In this document: piece by piece, positions 42,386-52,119 of the stretch
Position numbering within the stretch: position 1 is the first letter of the stretch
How the letters are laid out: each line of letters begins with the position of its first letter
Assembly (NCBI GenBank): GCA_005223045.1
Contig: NJBM01000003.1
Coordinates: 1-64,000, forward strand
Direction: 5' to 3'
Source: Planctomycetes bacterium B3_Pla
Lineage (GTDB): Bacteria; Planctomycetota; Phycisphaerae; Sedimentisphaerales; Anaerobacaceae
Length of the DNA: 64,000 nucleotides
Position numbers and translations under genes: made by a program
The notes under the pieces: generated by a model
The model's database searches: none
The model's input: only the letters and a program-made list of their open reading frames with translations
What the model was told of the DNA's origin: nothing

Positions 42386-44035
42386 TCAGGGGTAAGTCTG
42401 CCTGGTGGCTCCGGAAACCGCGACGCCAACCATGTGGGAGGCCGCTCCGGTCAGTTTTACCAGTTCGATACCATCGCCCGTGCCTAAATTACGGGAATAC
42501 TGCTTGTCCGCCGGGTTGTTCCAGTGCTCGTAAACCCCCAGACTTGCCAGACGAGTAACGCTGCCTTCATGGTCTGGATCATAGAACGCGCCTGAAGGCG
42601 GGTCATCGGCCATTGCCGCCTCGATGAGATAATCGCTTGTGCCGGACCAGTGGGGTGCATCGTCCCATTCTGTCCACAAAAAATCAAAGCCGACCGAATC
42701 AATAGCAACCGGGTCCTGAGAGGCAAATAAACTCGAACTCCAGTCTCCGTTGAAAGGAGCGCTGTTCCATTTTCTCGGTGCTCTTTCTTTTGCGTGCTTG
42801 CCGGCGTATAGCCCATCAATCAGATAGAGCAGAGTTTTGCCGCCCGTGTGTTTATGCCCCATCAGGTCCACCAGCGGCCTGTAATGCCCCATGCCGGGTT
42901 TGTTGCGCGGAAGGTCTTTGTGCATATCGTAGTGGTCCGGCGTGCGGGACGGCTTTCTGACCAGCGAGCCGTAGTGGTTCTTAGCGCAGAGTGTTATGCC
43001 CGCCAGGTCATTATGGCTCTTGAGGTTAGCCAAGTTAATCAGGTAATCGGCCCGGACGTAGGATTCGGGCACGTAATCTGTTGTCTTTCCCGCCGCATCG
43101 GGCGTGCTCCAGTGGAAAGGGACCGAAGACAACTTCGCGGCAGTCCGCCCAAACTTGCCTAAGTATTCCATATACCGGACATCGGGGAACTCTTCGTGAC
43201 ACATTTCGTAAAACTCATTCGGGAAATAGCACAGAGTATCGCCGACCGTGATGTCCGCCTCGCTTACGCCGGCCTCGTTCACGAGCTGCCGCAGCAGAGC
43301 GATTATCATCTGCGGAGATGTGTTCATATAATCGACGCTCCTCAGGTCGTAATCCGCAGCATCCGCTACGTCACGGCCCCTCCATATCCTGATGCAGCCT
43401 ACGAAATTGACCTTGACAACGATTTTCTCGCCCGGTTTGTATCCGACGCCGCCCTTGCCGCGGACTTTGTTGAAATGCTCGAAGAGCCTATTCCAGGCGG
43501 CAGCATCGGCCGCCTCGCCGGTGAGCGTCCTGACCGCCCTGCCCATCATCCGGTCCACCGCCGCCTGGTCCGTGTGGCTGCTTTCCCACCAATGCCCACT
43601 GCCCGGCCCGTCCCAATCGGTCGCGTCGGGATCGTGGATCCAGACGACCCGCCCGGGATGAATGCCTTTGGCGGTTCCTACCGGAGCATTCGCGGCCGGC
43701 TCTTCGGCGAAGACTACATCCTCTACCGTAAAGCTCTGGGCTAGCCACACCGACCCAATGCTGGCCGCGAGGAGTACCACGCATAATACGTAGCGCGACT
43801 GCGCCAGGCAGCGCTTGGCTTTGCGAAATGCCGCGATTGATCCGATCGCCCCCACGAGCCAGATCATAAAGCCGGATGCCAACGGAAAAGCCGCCCGCTG
43901 ACACGGATACGTTGCCCGTGAAGGCTTTGGTATCACACGGAGCATAAACCATATCAGCGCCAACAAGCCCCCAATTGGAAATATCCACGTGAGCCAGAGG
44001 TGTTTCCTGTCTTGCTTTTTTTCTGACGATGGCAT
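42386..44035 (-). CDS. DUF362 protein with N-terminal membrane segments
   Basis: A 549-residue protein. Three hydrophobic segments lie near 14-32, 50-68 and 80-100 (WIFPIGGLLALIWFMLRVI; GFMIWLVGAIGSIAAF; YVLCVVLLAASIGSVWLAQS). A DUF362-type domain then runs from about 120 to 530 (GEKIVVKVNFVG; SPQMIIALLRQLVNEAGVSE; DITVGDTLCYFPNEF; LINLANLKSHNDLAGITLCA; LYLIDGLYAGK; SQDPVAIDSVGFDFL). DUF362 proteins are uncharacterised; some carry ferredoxin modules, absent here. GGGGAG precedes ATG 44035. It follows the beta-helix gene by 140 bases and may be the last gene of that operon. Confidence 0.82.
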   Translation of the reverse strand: MPSSEKKQDRKHLWLTWIFPIGGLLALIWFMLRVIPKPSRATYPCQRAAFPLASGFMIWLVGAIGSIAAFRKAKRCLAQSRYVLCVVLLAASIGSVWLAQSFTVEDVVFAEEPAANAPVGTAKGIHPGRVVWIHDPDATDWDGPGSGHWWESSHTDQAAVDRMMGRAVRTLTGEAADAAAWNRLFEHFNKVRGKGGVGYKPGEKIVVKVNFVGCIRIWRGRDVADAADYDLRSVDYMNTSPQMIIALLRQLVNEAGVSEADITVGDTLCYFPNEFYEMCHEEFPDVRYMEYLGKFGRTAAKLSSVPFHWSTPDAAGKTTDYVPESYVRADYLINLANLKSHNDLAGITLCAKNHYGSLVRKPSRTPDHYDMHKDLPRNKPGMGHYRPLVDLMGHKHTGGKTLLYLIDGLYAGKHAKERAPRKWNSAPFNGDWSSSLFASQDPVAIDSVGFDFLWTEWDDAPHWSGTSDYLIEAAMADDPPSGAFYDPDHEGSVTRLASLGVYEHWNNPADKQYSRNLGTGDGIELVKLTGAASHMVGVAVSGATRQTYP

Positions 44036-44175
44036 TTTGCGATCTCCCCAAAAATCATCTTATTTGTGACTTCATTCTTCCGGACTTACCGGATTGTAAC
44101 ATATCTTCAGCATCTGAACAATCCCCGGCGGAAGAGACCTGCAATAGAATAATGACGCAGAAATGACGTCGCAGA

Positions 44176-46374
44176 TCATTTAGCGGACCGCCCGGTCCTG
44201 CGCAGGTAGGCGTTATGCTTTCGATGCCCCTCGGCAGCGAGCTTTTTGAACTGCGGCTTCGTGACCCCGAACCGGTCCATCGGGAAGTTCTTAAAGCCAA
44301 GTTTCAAAGCCGGCGAATTCGCCTTGACGCGAAAATCAAGCTTGTCCGAATCGACGAACATCGGATCGGCCTCCACGGAATGTTCGTCCAGGCCGGCAGC
44401 CTGCCATTGTTGCAAGTTCATCTCCTGAACGTTCTCGAACCTCGGATCCAACGAACCTGGAATGAATCTCACCCCAGCATCATCGCTCGTCCAGTACAGA
44501 TTGTAGTCCCACGTCGCGACGTCGCGCGGCTTGGCTCTGATCCCGCGATATGCGGGATGCCCCTCTGAGAGAGCAACGATATTGTTCCGGAAAATGTCGC
44601 CTTTATTATCGAAGCATACGTGAACGTTGATCGAATCGAGAAAAATGTTGTTCTCGATCACGCGAAAGAAGCCTTCGCGGAGCTTCAGTCCGCAGCCGAG
44701 CGTCAGGTTGTTGTAGATGTGGTAATTCGTCGAGCCGTCGTCCAGATCGATACCCCAGGAATGGCTCCCGCTGTGCCAGAAACGGTTGTTGCGAATGATC
44801 GTCGTGCTACGGTTGTCCAGCAAAGCGCGTTTCCTGGCAAGTTTCTGCCCCGTGCTGTCCTGTGGGTCGTGGTAGGGCTTTTCGCTATGATGGCGCGTTT
44901 TCCAGTAGCGGTCTCGTCCCCAGGAGTTGAAAGGCCCGTGGTCGCCGGTTTCGATGACGGTATCGAATACGTCGTTAAACTCAATCACGTGCCCGCCCCA
45001 GCAGCCGTCGTTCACAGTGATTCCGGAGCGAGGCACACTGAAGATCGTGCAGTGACTCACCGTAACGCCCTCGGCCATGGAGACAAAAACGCCGGCCGTT
45101 TGTTTGCCGACGCGCCCGATGTTGTAGATAAGACAATCGCGGACACGGCAATCTTTCGGATAGTCCGAGCCTTCCGGCCCCGGAACAGTATCATAATCAT
45201 CCTCAGGCCAATTGTTGTCGTAACCTATGGCGCCGCTTCGAACCGCCTCGTAGCTGCCCACCGCACATACTGCGCTTTCACCCAGCTTGTGGAAACGTGA
45301 GCCGCTGATTTCGCAGTGGCGGTTGTAGCCGTCAAGGAATACGCCGTTGCCGCCCAGTTGGTTGAAGAAACAGTCACGCACCGAGCAGTCCTCAGCGCCG
45401 CTGATGCGCACGGCAGCCAACCGGCAGATCGCCCAGTCGCCTCGCAGCAGAGGCTCGTATTTATTGAGAAATGTTCGGCCGACGTGAACGAACTCGATGC
45501 CTTCGAGGCTGATATGTTTCACCGGCTGCCCGGCGGAATCCTGAAACAAAAAGAGTTCCTTCAAGCCGCCAATCTCGAATACGGCGGTTTGCAGGTCTAT
45601 ATCAGGTGTGGGATAGAAATAAAGAACAGCTTCGTTACGATCCAGGTACCACTCGCCGGGAGCATCCAGCTCTTCGAAGATGTTTTCGACCATGACCTGA
45701 TCCTTACGAAAATCAGATGTACGGTTCTGCTGCCAGCCGCCTTCCAGTTGAAGAGTGCCCTTGTCGCGGTCAAATCCGGTAACTCTGTAGTGCAGACTCC
45801 CCCAGCGGTGAATATGTATCGCGTGCATGAAACCTGTGTGCGGTTTCTGCCATCGGCTTGCCCGCTCACACATTTCATCAAAGGAAGTAACTCCGTCGAA
45901 CACATAAGCATCCGGATCGCGGTTTGGAAACCGCGCCGTATGCCGGCGCTGCCCGTTGACAAAGAACTGATCGAATGCCGCCGACTCGACAATCGTTCTG
46001 CTGATCCTGGCTTTCTTGATCCCGTCCTTATGCTCTCGCCACTGAAGGGACAATCGCTTGCCGCCGCTGACCCGGACTTTCTCTTTTTCATAAGCCTTAT
46101 AGACCACGGCTCCGTTTACGCTTCCCGAATCTTCTGCGCCGAAGACAACAGGCTCGGCCAAATAGTAGGTTCCCGCCCGCAAATTCACAATCGCCGGCTC
46201 TTTGCCGGCCACGTCGCGGATGGCTTCCTGCGCTCTCTGGATTGTGGCAAACGGACGAGCTTTTGTCCCGGCGTTGTCATCGTTGCCATCGGGGGCGACA
46301 AAGAACTCTGCCGCGGGCGCTACGATAGCGGTCATCATCAAAAAAAGAAGGGCTAATCCCAATCTTACACTCAT
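44176..46374 (-). CDS. Secreted right-handed beta-helix protein (polysaccharide lyase/hydrolase-like)
   Basis: A 732-residue exported protein. The signal peptide is SVRLGLALLFLMMTAIVAPA, then AEFFVAPDGNDDNAGTKARP, followed by FATIQRAQEAIRD, the classic N-terminus of planctomycete parallel beta-helix proteins. Repeated rungs occur from about 330 to 620 (GVFLDGYNRHCEISGSRFHK; CRVRDCLIYNIGRVGKQTAG; VTVSHCTIFSVPRSGITVND; TIIRNNRFWHSGSHSWGIDL; NYHIYNNLTLGCGLKL). Such folds occur in pectate/alginate-type lyases and GH28-like hydrolases; I cannot identify catalytic residues. ATG 46374 has AGGAGGT upstream and does not overlap the sulfatase gene, unlike the longer alternative from 46482. It lies 40 bases after the sulfatase, so they are probably co-transcribed. 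Confidence 0.87.
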   Translation of the reverse strand: MSVRLGLALLFLMMTAIVAPAAEFFVAPDGNDDNAGTKARPFATIQRAQEAIRDVAGKEPAIVNLRAGTYYLAEPVVFGAEDSGSVNGAVVYKAYEKEKVRVSGGKRLSLQWREHKDGIKKARISRTIVESAAFDQFFVNGQRRHTARFPNRDPDAYVFDGVTSFDEMCERASRWQKPHTGFMHAIHIHRWGSLHYRVTGFDRDKGTLQLEGGWQQNRTSDFRKDQVMVENIFEELDAPGEWYLDRNEAVLYFYPTPDIDLQTAVFEIGGLKELFLFQDSAGQPVKHISLEGIEFVHVGRTFLNKYEPLLRGDWAICRLAAVRISGAEDCSVRDCFFNQLGGNGVFLDGYNRHCEISGSRFHKLGESAVCAVGSYEAVRSGAIGYDNNWPEDDYDTVPGPEGSDYPKDCRVRDCLIYNIGRVGKQTAGVFVSMAEGVTVSHCTIFSVPRSGITVNDGCWGGHVIEFNDVFDTVIETGDHGPFNSWGRDRYWKTRHHSEKPYHDPQDSTGQKLARKRALLDNRSTTIIRNNRFWHSGSHSWGIDLDDGSTNYHIYNNLTLGCGLKLREGFFRVIENNIFLDSINVHVCFDNKGDIFRNNIVALSEGHPAYRGIRAKPRDVATWDYNLYWTSDDAGVRFIPGSLDPRFENVQEMNLQQWQAAGLDEHSVEADPMFVDSDKLDFRVKANSPALKLGFKNFPMDRFGVTKPQFKKLAAEGHRKHNAYLRRTGRSAK

Positions 46375-46414
46375 GGGCTGTGATACCTCCTGTGGTAGCT
46401 GTGTTCTTGTACTC

Positions 46415-47893
46415 TCAGGTCTTTGCCGGCAGTTTCTTGTCCCATGGATTTGGCTTACGGGGCTTGTATTGCGGTCTGGCATCTTTTGTCGGCATAGCGT
46501 CCACCACAGCCTGGAATTTCCTGATGGCAGCCAAATGTTCCGGTTTGGTGCTGGCGATTAGATCGTTCTCTTCAAACGGATCCAGACTCAAGTCGTAAAG
46601 CTGTGAGATTTCACGCTGCTTGCTTACCCAAACTTTGTATCGCTTATCGCGAATCACACGCTCGGTGTAATCCACTTTGCCTCGAACGCCCTTCTCATCC
46701 AGCTTCGCCGCTCCGTGTCCCAACGCCATGATCCATTCACGAGGGGAGTCCTTGGCTTTGCCGAGCAGAAGCGGAGCGACAGAGACGCCGTCGATCTTCA
46801 AGTCCTTCGGAACCTTCGCGCCGCCCAGTTCGGCGAATGTCGGCAGCAAGTCCGTAAAATCGGTAAGAGCGTCGGTCACAACGCCCTGCGGCACAAGCCC
46901 CGGACAGTTGACAATATATGGTTCGCAGACACCATTCTCGGTCTTTTTCGCTTTGCCGCCGCGGACCTTTCGGCCGTTACGCGTCCCGGTCCATCCACCG
47001 CCCGAACCGTTGTCCGTCGTGAAGATTATGATAGTGCGGTCGCGAATCTTCAACTCGTCGAGCGCCTTGACAATCCTGCCGACAAGCTCGTCGGTGTAGC
47101 GTACCATCGCCTTGTGCATATCGAGCTTGGCCTCCACGTTGGGTTCGGACGGGGTCGTCGTGGTAGGACCGTGCGTCAGCGCCATCGGGAAGTACAGCAT
47201 CATCGGGTCGCTCTTGTGCTCAGCCATGAAACGGATTAGATAATCCGTATAGATGTCCGGCCCGAATTCGCCTTCGTGGGTTTTGCTCCCTTCCGGTGTA
47301 TTGACATAAGCATCCCAGTACCGCTTGCCGCTCGGCGGATTGCCGGTCTCATAGCCGGTCCACATGCACCAATCGTCAAATCCGTGCTTTCTCATCGCCT
47401 CCGGTTCAACCCTGAAGTCATTGATCTGCCATTTGCCGACCGCGGCAGTCGCATAGCCGGCTTTCCTCATGATCCGGGCAAAGGTCATGTTCTGCCGTAT
47501 CTTCCAGTCGAAATAACCGACGCCCCACCGGGGAACGTCCCAATGGTTGACCCACCCCGTGCGCCAGGGATACTGCCCCGTCAGCAGTGCCGCCCGGCTC
47601 GGTGTGCATTGCGGCATAGAATAAGCATTCTCGAATTGCATACCCGTCTTCGCTAAGGCATCGATGTTCGGCGTCTTGATGTCCTCGGCCCCGTAGCAGC
47701 TTATCCATTCTTTGCCGAGATCATCGACCATGATGAACAGGATGTTCGGGCGGTCCTTCTTCTCCGCCGACCTGCATGTCCGCTGCAAGGCTAAAGCAGC
47801 GGTTGAAAGCCCCAGGGCCTTTAAGAAGCTGCGCCGTGTTGATTTACAATCACTGATTCTTCTATCGCTGTTTATCCGTTCGGTATCGAGCAT
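46415..47893 (-). CDS. Tat-exported S1-family sulfatase
   Basis: A 492-residue Cys-type sulfatase. The Tat signal is STRRSFLKALGLSTAALALQ. It has PNILFIMVDDLGKEWISCYG, the formylglycine motif QCTPSRAALLTGQYP (Cys96 in the canonical C-T-P-S-R), GKWQINDF and IIFTTDNGSGGG. I chose ATG 47893 (AGGAG just upstream). An ATG at 47947 would add 18 residues, and it lies only about two bases from the start predicted by the promoter candidate at 47956-47984. The downstream beta-helix gene suggests desulfation coupled to cleavage of one polysaccharide. Confidence 0.92.
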   Translation of the reverse strand: MLDTERINSDRRISDCKSTRRSFLKALGLSTAALALQRTCRSAEKKDRPNILFIMVDDLGKEWISCYGAEDIKTPNIDALAKTGMQFENAYSMPQCTPSRAALLTGQYPWRTGWVNHWDVPRWGVGYFDWKIRQNMTFARIMRKAGYATAAVGKWQINDFRVEPEAMRKHGFDDWCMWTGYETGNPPSGKRYWDAYVNTPEGSKTHEGEFGPDIYTDYLIRFMAEHKSDPMMLYFPMALTHGPTTTTPSEPNVEAKLDMHKAMVRYTDELVGRIVKALDELKIRDRTIIIFTTDNGSGGGWTGTRNGRKVRGGKAKKTENGVCEPYIVNCPGLVPQGVVTDALTDFTDLLPTFAELGGAKVPKDLKIDGVSVAPLLLGKAKDSPREWIMALGHGAAKLDEKGVRGKVDYTERVIRDKRYKVWVSKQREISQLYDLSLDPFEENDLIASTKPEHLAAIRKFQAVVDAMPTKDARPQYKPRKPNPWDKKLPAKT

Positions 47894-47955
47894 TTTTCTC
47901 CTGCCATTTCGCGTTTGTCTTGAATCGGTCTGTAAGTTGTGTTTCATTTTTCACC

Positions 47956-47984
47956 AATATATCAAGAGCGCACTGAAAACACAA
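47956..47984 (-). promoter_or_regulatory. Candidate promoter of the sulfatase/beta-helix operon
   Basis: On the minus strand TTGTGT, 17 bases, TATATT (47961-47956, 5/6). The -35 is weak (3/6). Transcription would begin near 47949, which favours ATG 47893 as the start of the sulfatase. Confidence 0.4.
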
Positions 47985-48091
47985 GCACTCCACCGGGCTG
48001 GTAGAAAAGACTGGAAGTGCTTTATTGCCCTGATTATGATGTGGGCCGAAACCAAAAGTTCAGTAGGCATCCAAGGAAGCTAACAAACGCA

Positions 48092-49378
48092 ATGTCCGTG
48101 AAGTTGAGCAAACACGACGAGCAGTTTTTGGCCGGTCAGCACGGTGAAGCGGCGCAGATGGCAATGCGAATTATCGTCAGGATGGCCCAGGTCCATGAAG
48201 CCGCCGAATTGATGGATGTGACTCAGGCCCACATTGACGGCTGCGGATTGCTCAGCGAGACCGGCCTGGAATTTGCCGAAACGTTGGCAGCCAAAGGCGC
48301 GAGAGTCTCGGTTCCCACTACCTTGAACATGGGGCCGCTCGATCTGCAAAATTGGAGAGAGTTCGGCATCGACGAAGATTTTGCCGGCAAAGCCATCAGG
48401 CAGGCAAAAGCTTATACAGATATGGGGTGCATCCCCACGTGGACATGTGCGCCGTATCAGAGTTACTTAACGCCGCGGTTCGGCCAGCAAATCGCCTGGG
48501 GTGAATCCAACGCGATATGCTACGCGAATTCGGTCCTCGGCGCACGGACCAACAGGTACGGCGACTACATGGACATCTGCGCAGCGATAACCGGCAGGGT
48601 CCCCAAATGCGGGCTTCATTTAACAGAAAATCGCAAGGGGCAGATACTCCTTCGTTTAGTGGATGTCAGCCCCGCCATTATGCAGAGCAACGAATTCTAT
48701 GTCGTGCTGGGCCACTTGTTAGGCTCTCTGGCTGAGAGCAAGATTGTAGTGATTGACGGACTTGCCGACGACGCATCCGGCGACCAGCTAAAAGCGTTTT
48801 GTGCCGCGGCGGCATCTTCCGGGCAAGTAGCTCTTTTCCACGCCATCGGACTAACGCCCGAGGCAAGCACCTTCGAGCAGGCATTTCAAGGCGGCCTGCC
48901 CGAACGGACTATTGATATTACTCTATCCGACCTGGCGAGAGCACGGTCTGAGTTGTCCACGGCAGAGGAAGGCGATAAACTCGACCTGATTGTGCTGGGT
49001 TGTCCTCATTTTTCTTTCGACGAATTTCGTGAGCTGAACGAACTCGTACTGGCGCAGACCGAAGAAAGCAAGGCACTTAGCCCCGGTGTAAGGTTCGTCG
49101 TCATCTCATCGCAGACATCTTACGCATTGCTGCAAAGAGGGGATTTCCTCGATGCGCTGACTGACTTTGGTATTGAGATTACCCTCGACACCTGCGTTTT
49201 CCATACGCCAATGGTCTCGCAGGACACAAAGGTAATTATGACCAACTCTGGCAAGTGCGCATACTATGCGCCCGGCGAACTGAGCGTGCAGGTCGCATTT
49301 GGGAGCATGAAGGACTGCGTCGAGTCCGCCGTGCAGGGACAAGTTTGCCGAGAGGAGTCAAGGTGGGAAAAATCCTGA
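48092..49378 (+). CDS. Aconitase X large (catalytic) subunit, probable hydroxyproline dehydratase
   Basis: A 428-residue cytoplasmic protein matching the AcnX catalytic domain (formerly DUF521): KLSKHDEQFLAGQHGEAAQM, VTQAHIDGCGLLSETGLEFA, VPTTLNMGPLDLQNW, GCIPTWTCAPYQSYLTPRFG, WGESNAICYANSVLGARTNR, PKCGLHLTENRKG, LGCPHFSFDE, and DTKVIMTNSGKCAYYAPGEL. The Cys residues in CAPY, GCPH and GKCAYY suit an iron-sulfur site. Characterised AcnX enzymes are cis-3-hydroxy-L-proline dehydratases in bacteria and a phosphomevalonate dehydratase in archaea. The nearby dipeptidyl peptidase IV and mu-crystallin-family genes favour the former. ATG 48092 is preferred (AGGAAG upstream). The gene overlaps the small-subunit gene by 16 bases. 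Confidence 0.88.
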   Translation: MSVKLSKHDEQFLAGQHGEAAQMAMRIIVRMAQVHEAAELMDVTQAHIDGCGLLSETGLEFAETLAAKGARVSVPTTLNMGPLDLQNWREFGIDEDFAGKAIRQAKAYTDMGCIPTWTCAPYQSYLTPRFGQQIAWGESNAICYANSVLGARTNRYGDYMDICAAITGRVPKCGLHLTENRKGQILLRLVDVSPAIMQSNEFYVVLGHLLGSLAESKIVVIDGLADDASGDQLKAFCAAAASSGQVALFHAIGLTPEASTFEQAFQGGLPERTIDITLSDLARARSELSTAEEGDKLDLIVLGCPHFSFDEFRELNELVLAQTEESKALSPGVRFVVISSQTSYALLQRGDFLDALTDFGIEITLDTCVFHTPMVSQDTKVIMTNSGKCAYYAPGELSVQVAFGSMKDCVESAVQGQVCREESRWEKS

Positions 49379-49785
49379 CCGGAAAACCTGTCGTGCCTGG
49401 GTCAGCCGAGGGCGCTGCACTCGTTTCCAGCGAGCCGCTGAGCTTTTGGGGAGGAATATCCCCGCTGACGGGCGAGGTCATCGACCGGCGTCACGGGCTC
49501 TCGGGAGCCATCGTAACGGGCAAAGTATTTGTCTTGCCCACCGGCAAAGGCTCCAGTACATCCAGCGCCGTCCTGTTGGAAAGCATCAGAACCGGCGCAG
49601 CGCCGGCGGCCATAATAAACCTCAGAGTCGATCCGATTCTGGCGCTGGGAAGCATCGTAGCAGACGAACTGTACGGCCAGACCATACCTATCGTGGTTCT
49701 GCCGGAAAAGGATTTCTTCTCCATAAAGCAAGATGACTACCTTGTCATCAAACCTGACGGCAAGATATTGGTTAATGCAAAATGA
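49363..49785 (+). CDS. Aconitase X small (swivel) subunit
   Basis: A 140-residue AcnX swivel domain (formerly DUF126), the partner that closes over the active site of the large subunit: VGKILTGKPVVPGSAEGAAL, SFWGGISPLTGEVIDRRHGL, the hallmark VLPTGKGSSTSSAVLLESIR (Ser-rich GKGSSTSS loop), AAIINLRVDPILALGSIVA and TIPIVVLPEKDF. The start is GTG 49363, 5 bases after AGAGGAG, overlapping the large-subunit gene in another frame; longer frames upstream read through the large-subunit coding region. Separate large and small genes are one of the known AcnX layouts. It lies 10 bases before the dipeptidyl peptidase gene. Confidence 0.88.
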   Translation: MGKILTGKPVVPGSAEGAALVSSEPLSFWGGISPLTGEVIDRRHGLSGAIVTGKVFVLPTGKGSSTSSAVLLESIRTGAAPAAIINLRVDPILALGSIVADELYGQTIPIVVLPEKDFFSIKQDDYLVIKPDGKILVNAK

Positions 49786-49795
49786 GGCAAACAAC

Positions 49796-52105
49796 ATGAA
49801 GACAAAATCAACAGTTATTGCGATATTTGCTCTGCTGTTCGCATCGGCTGCAAGCCAAGCGGCCGGAGAGTCACCGTCCGAAACCGATCCGAGCTATCTT
49901 ACTCTTGATAGAATCATCGATTCCGAGGAATTTGACTCCAAATCGTTCGGGCCAATTCGCTGGCTCGAAGACGGCTCCGGTTACACGACTTTGGAAGACT
50001 CGCAGGCTTATGAAGACGTCAACGATCCAAACGATGAAAAACCCAGAGACATTGTCCGCTGCGATCCCGAAAGCGGCGAGCGCGTAATAATGGTTCCAGC
50101 CGCACGATTGACCCTTGAGGGGGAATCGAAGCCGCTGAAGATCGACGATTACTCATGGTCGTCCGAAGGGAAAAAGCTGCTGATCTTCACCAATACCAGG
50201 CGCGTTTGGCGCAGAAACACCCGGGGGGATTACTGGGTGCTTAACCTGACCAATTGGAAACTGCAGAAGCTCGGCGGAGATGCGGAACCTTCCACCTTGA
50301 TGTTCGCAAAATTCTCACCAAGCGGAAAGCGAGTTGCGTACGTGCGGGAGAAGAACCTGTACGTCCAGAACCTTAAAGACCTTCGCATCACGCAGTTGAC
50401 CGACGACGGCTCACAGAACATTATCAACGGCACGTCCGACTGGGTCTATGAGGAAGAGTTCTCTCTGCGGGATGGTTTTCGCTGGAGTCCGAACGGCAAA
50501 TCAATCGCCTACTGGCAGTTCGATACCGAAGGCGTGCGCGACTTTCACCTGATAAACTACACGGACGATCTTTATCCGAAGATCACCACTTTTGAATATC
50601 CCAAGGTTGGAGAGAAAAACTCCGCCTGCCGGGTCGGCGTGGTGAGCTCTCGCGGCGGCGACACTCAATGGTTCAAAGTCTCGGATGATCCGCGCAACCA
50701 CTACATTCCAAGAATGGAATGGGCCGAGAACTCGAAGCAAATCGTCTTGCAGCATCTCAATCGCCTGCAAAACACTAATGAAGTCACGTTGGGCAACGTG
50801 CGCAAGGGAAGCCTGCGGAAGATTCTGACCGAGCACGACCAGGCGTGGCTCGACGTCGGCGACCACCTGAAATGGCTCGACGACGGCAAATACTTTACAT
50901 GGCTGAGCGAACGTGACGGCTGGCGACATTTGTACTTGATTTCCCGCTCCGGCAGAAAAGTCAAACTTCTTACCCACGGTGAATTCGACGTGATCGACAT
51001 TCTGACCGTCGATGAAGAACGCGGCTGGGCCTACTACATCGCCTCGCCGGACAATCCTACCCAACGCTATCTTTACCGCAGTCCGCTTGACGGCGGCGGT
51101 AAGGTCGAGAGAGTCACACCGGCGAGCCAGGCAGGAACACACAAATACCAGATGTCACAGGATTCAAAGTGGGCGATTCACACTTATTCTTCGATCAACA
51201 AACCACCCGTAATCGATCTGGTGCGTATCCCTGAGCACACGACGGTGCGCACACTGGAGGACAACTCAGAGCTTCGCGAAAAAGTCGCGGCGCTGAAGAA
51301 ACTTCCGACGGAATTTTTTCGCATCGATATTGGCGACGGCGTTTTGCTCGACGGCTGGTGCATAAAGCCGCCTGATTTCGATCCACAAAAGCGATACCCA
51401 TTGTTCTTCTATGTCTATGGAGAGCCCGCGGGCCAAACGGCTCTGGACAGATGGGGAGGGGAAAAATATTTGTGGCATCTTATGCTCGCCCAGCAGGGAT
51501 ACCTGGTGGTGAGTGTGGACAACCGCGGCACGCCGGCGCCTCGCGGCCGCGAGTGGCGCAAATGTGTCTATCGCCAAATCGGAATCCTTGCATCCGCCGA
51601 CCAGGCGGCGGCAACGCGGGCTATCATCAAGAAGTGGCCCTACGTGGATCCGAACAGAGTAGGCATCTGGGGTTGGAGCGGCGGCGGCTCCATGAGCCTC
51701 AACGCGATCTTCAGATACCCAGAACTGTATCATACAGCTATGGCAATCGCGTTCATCAGCAATCAGCGGTTCTACGACACGATTTATCAGGAGCGGTACA
51801 TGGGGCTGCCGGACGACAATGAAGAAGGATTCGAGAAAGGCTCGCCGATAACGTTCGCCCATCAACTCGAGGGCAATCTTCTGATTATTCACGGCACCGC
51901 CGACGACAACTGTCACTATCAGAATTTCGAGGCTCTTGTCAACGAGCTGATAAAGCACGGTAAGCGTTTTTCCATGATGTCGTACCCGAACCGAACTCAT
52001 TCGATCAAAGAGGGTGAGGGTACGAGACGCCACCTCTATGAACTACTGACAGGATACCTGAAAGAGAATTTGCCCGCCGGACCAAAGCCCGCCACAAATC
52101 CCTGA
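49796..52105 (+). CDS. Dipeptidyl peptidase IV (S9B prolyl exopeptidase), exported
   Basis: A 769-residue exported serine peptidase with signal peptide (STVIAIFALLFASAASQAAG), a beta-propeller (about 80-500) and an alpha/beta-hydrolase domain (about 520-755). The catalytic triad is Ser628 in GWSGGGS, Asp703 in HGTADDNCH and His735 in NRTHSI. The propeller carries DWVYEEEF (215-222), the double-Glu motif that binds the free N-terminus in DPP IV, so it should release X-Pro (or X-Ala) dipeptides from peptide ends. ATG 49796 has GAGG upstream; an earlier in-frame ATG (49733) lies inside the swivel gene and spoils the signal. Co-transcription with the AcnX genes points to proline-rich or hydroxyproline-rich peptides. 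Confidence 0.93.
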   Translation: MKTKSTVIAIFALLFASAASQAAGESPSETDPSYLTLDRIIDSEEFDSKSFGPIRWLEDGSGYTTLEDSQAYEDVNDPNDEKPRDIVRCDPESGERVIMVPAARLTLEGESKPLKIDDYSWSSEGKKLLIFTNTRRVWRRNTRGDYWVLNLTNWKLQKLGGDAEPSTLMFAKFSPSGKRVAYVREKNLYVQNLKDLRITQLTDDGSQNIINGTSDWVYEEEFSLRDGFRWSPNGKSIAYWQFDTEGVRDFHLINYTDDLYPKITTFEYPKVGEKNSACRVGVVSSRGGDTQWFKVSDDPRNHYIPRMEWAENSKQIVLQHLNRLQNTNEVTLGNVRKGSLRKILTEHDQAWLDVGDHLKWLDDGKYFTWLSERDGWRHLYLISRSGRKVKLLTHGEFDVIDILTVDEERGWAYYIASPDNPTQRYLYRSPLDGGGKVERVTPASQAGTHKYQMSQDSKWAIHTYSSINKPPVIDLVRIPEHTTVRTLEDNSELREKVAALKKLPTEFFRIDIGDGVLLDGWCIKPPDFDPQKRYPLFFYVYGEPAGQTALDRWGGEKYLWHLMLAQQGYLVVSVDNRGTPAPRGREWRKCVYRQIGILASADQAAATRAIIKKWPYVDPNRVGIWGWSGGGSMSLNAIFRYPELYHTAMAIAFISNQRFYDTIYQERYMGLPDDNEEGFEKGSPITFAHQLEGNLLIIHGTADDNCHYQNFEALVNELIKHGKRFSMMSYPNRTHSIKEGEGTRRHLYELLTGYLKENLPAGPKPATNP

Positions 52106-52119
52106 TACAACCGGTGAGG

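Noticed and set aside
45316..46356. 346-residue plus-strand frame opposite the beta-helix gene
   Set aside because: Antisense to a gene with a signal peptide and clear beta-helix rungs; no motif or start signal of its own.
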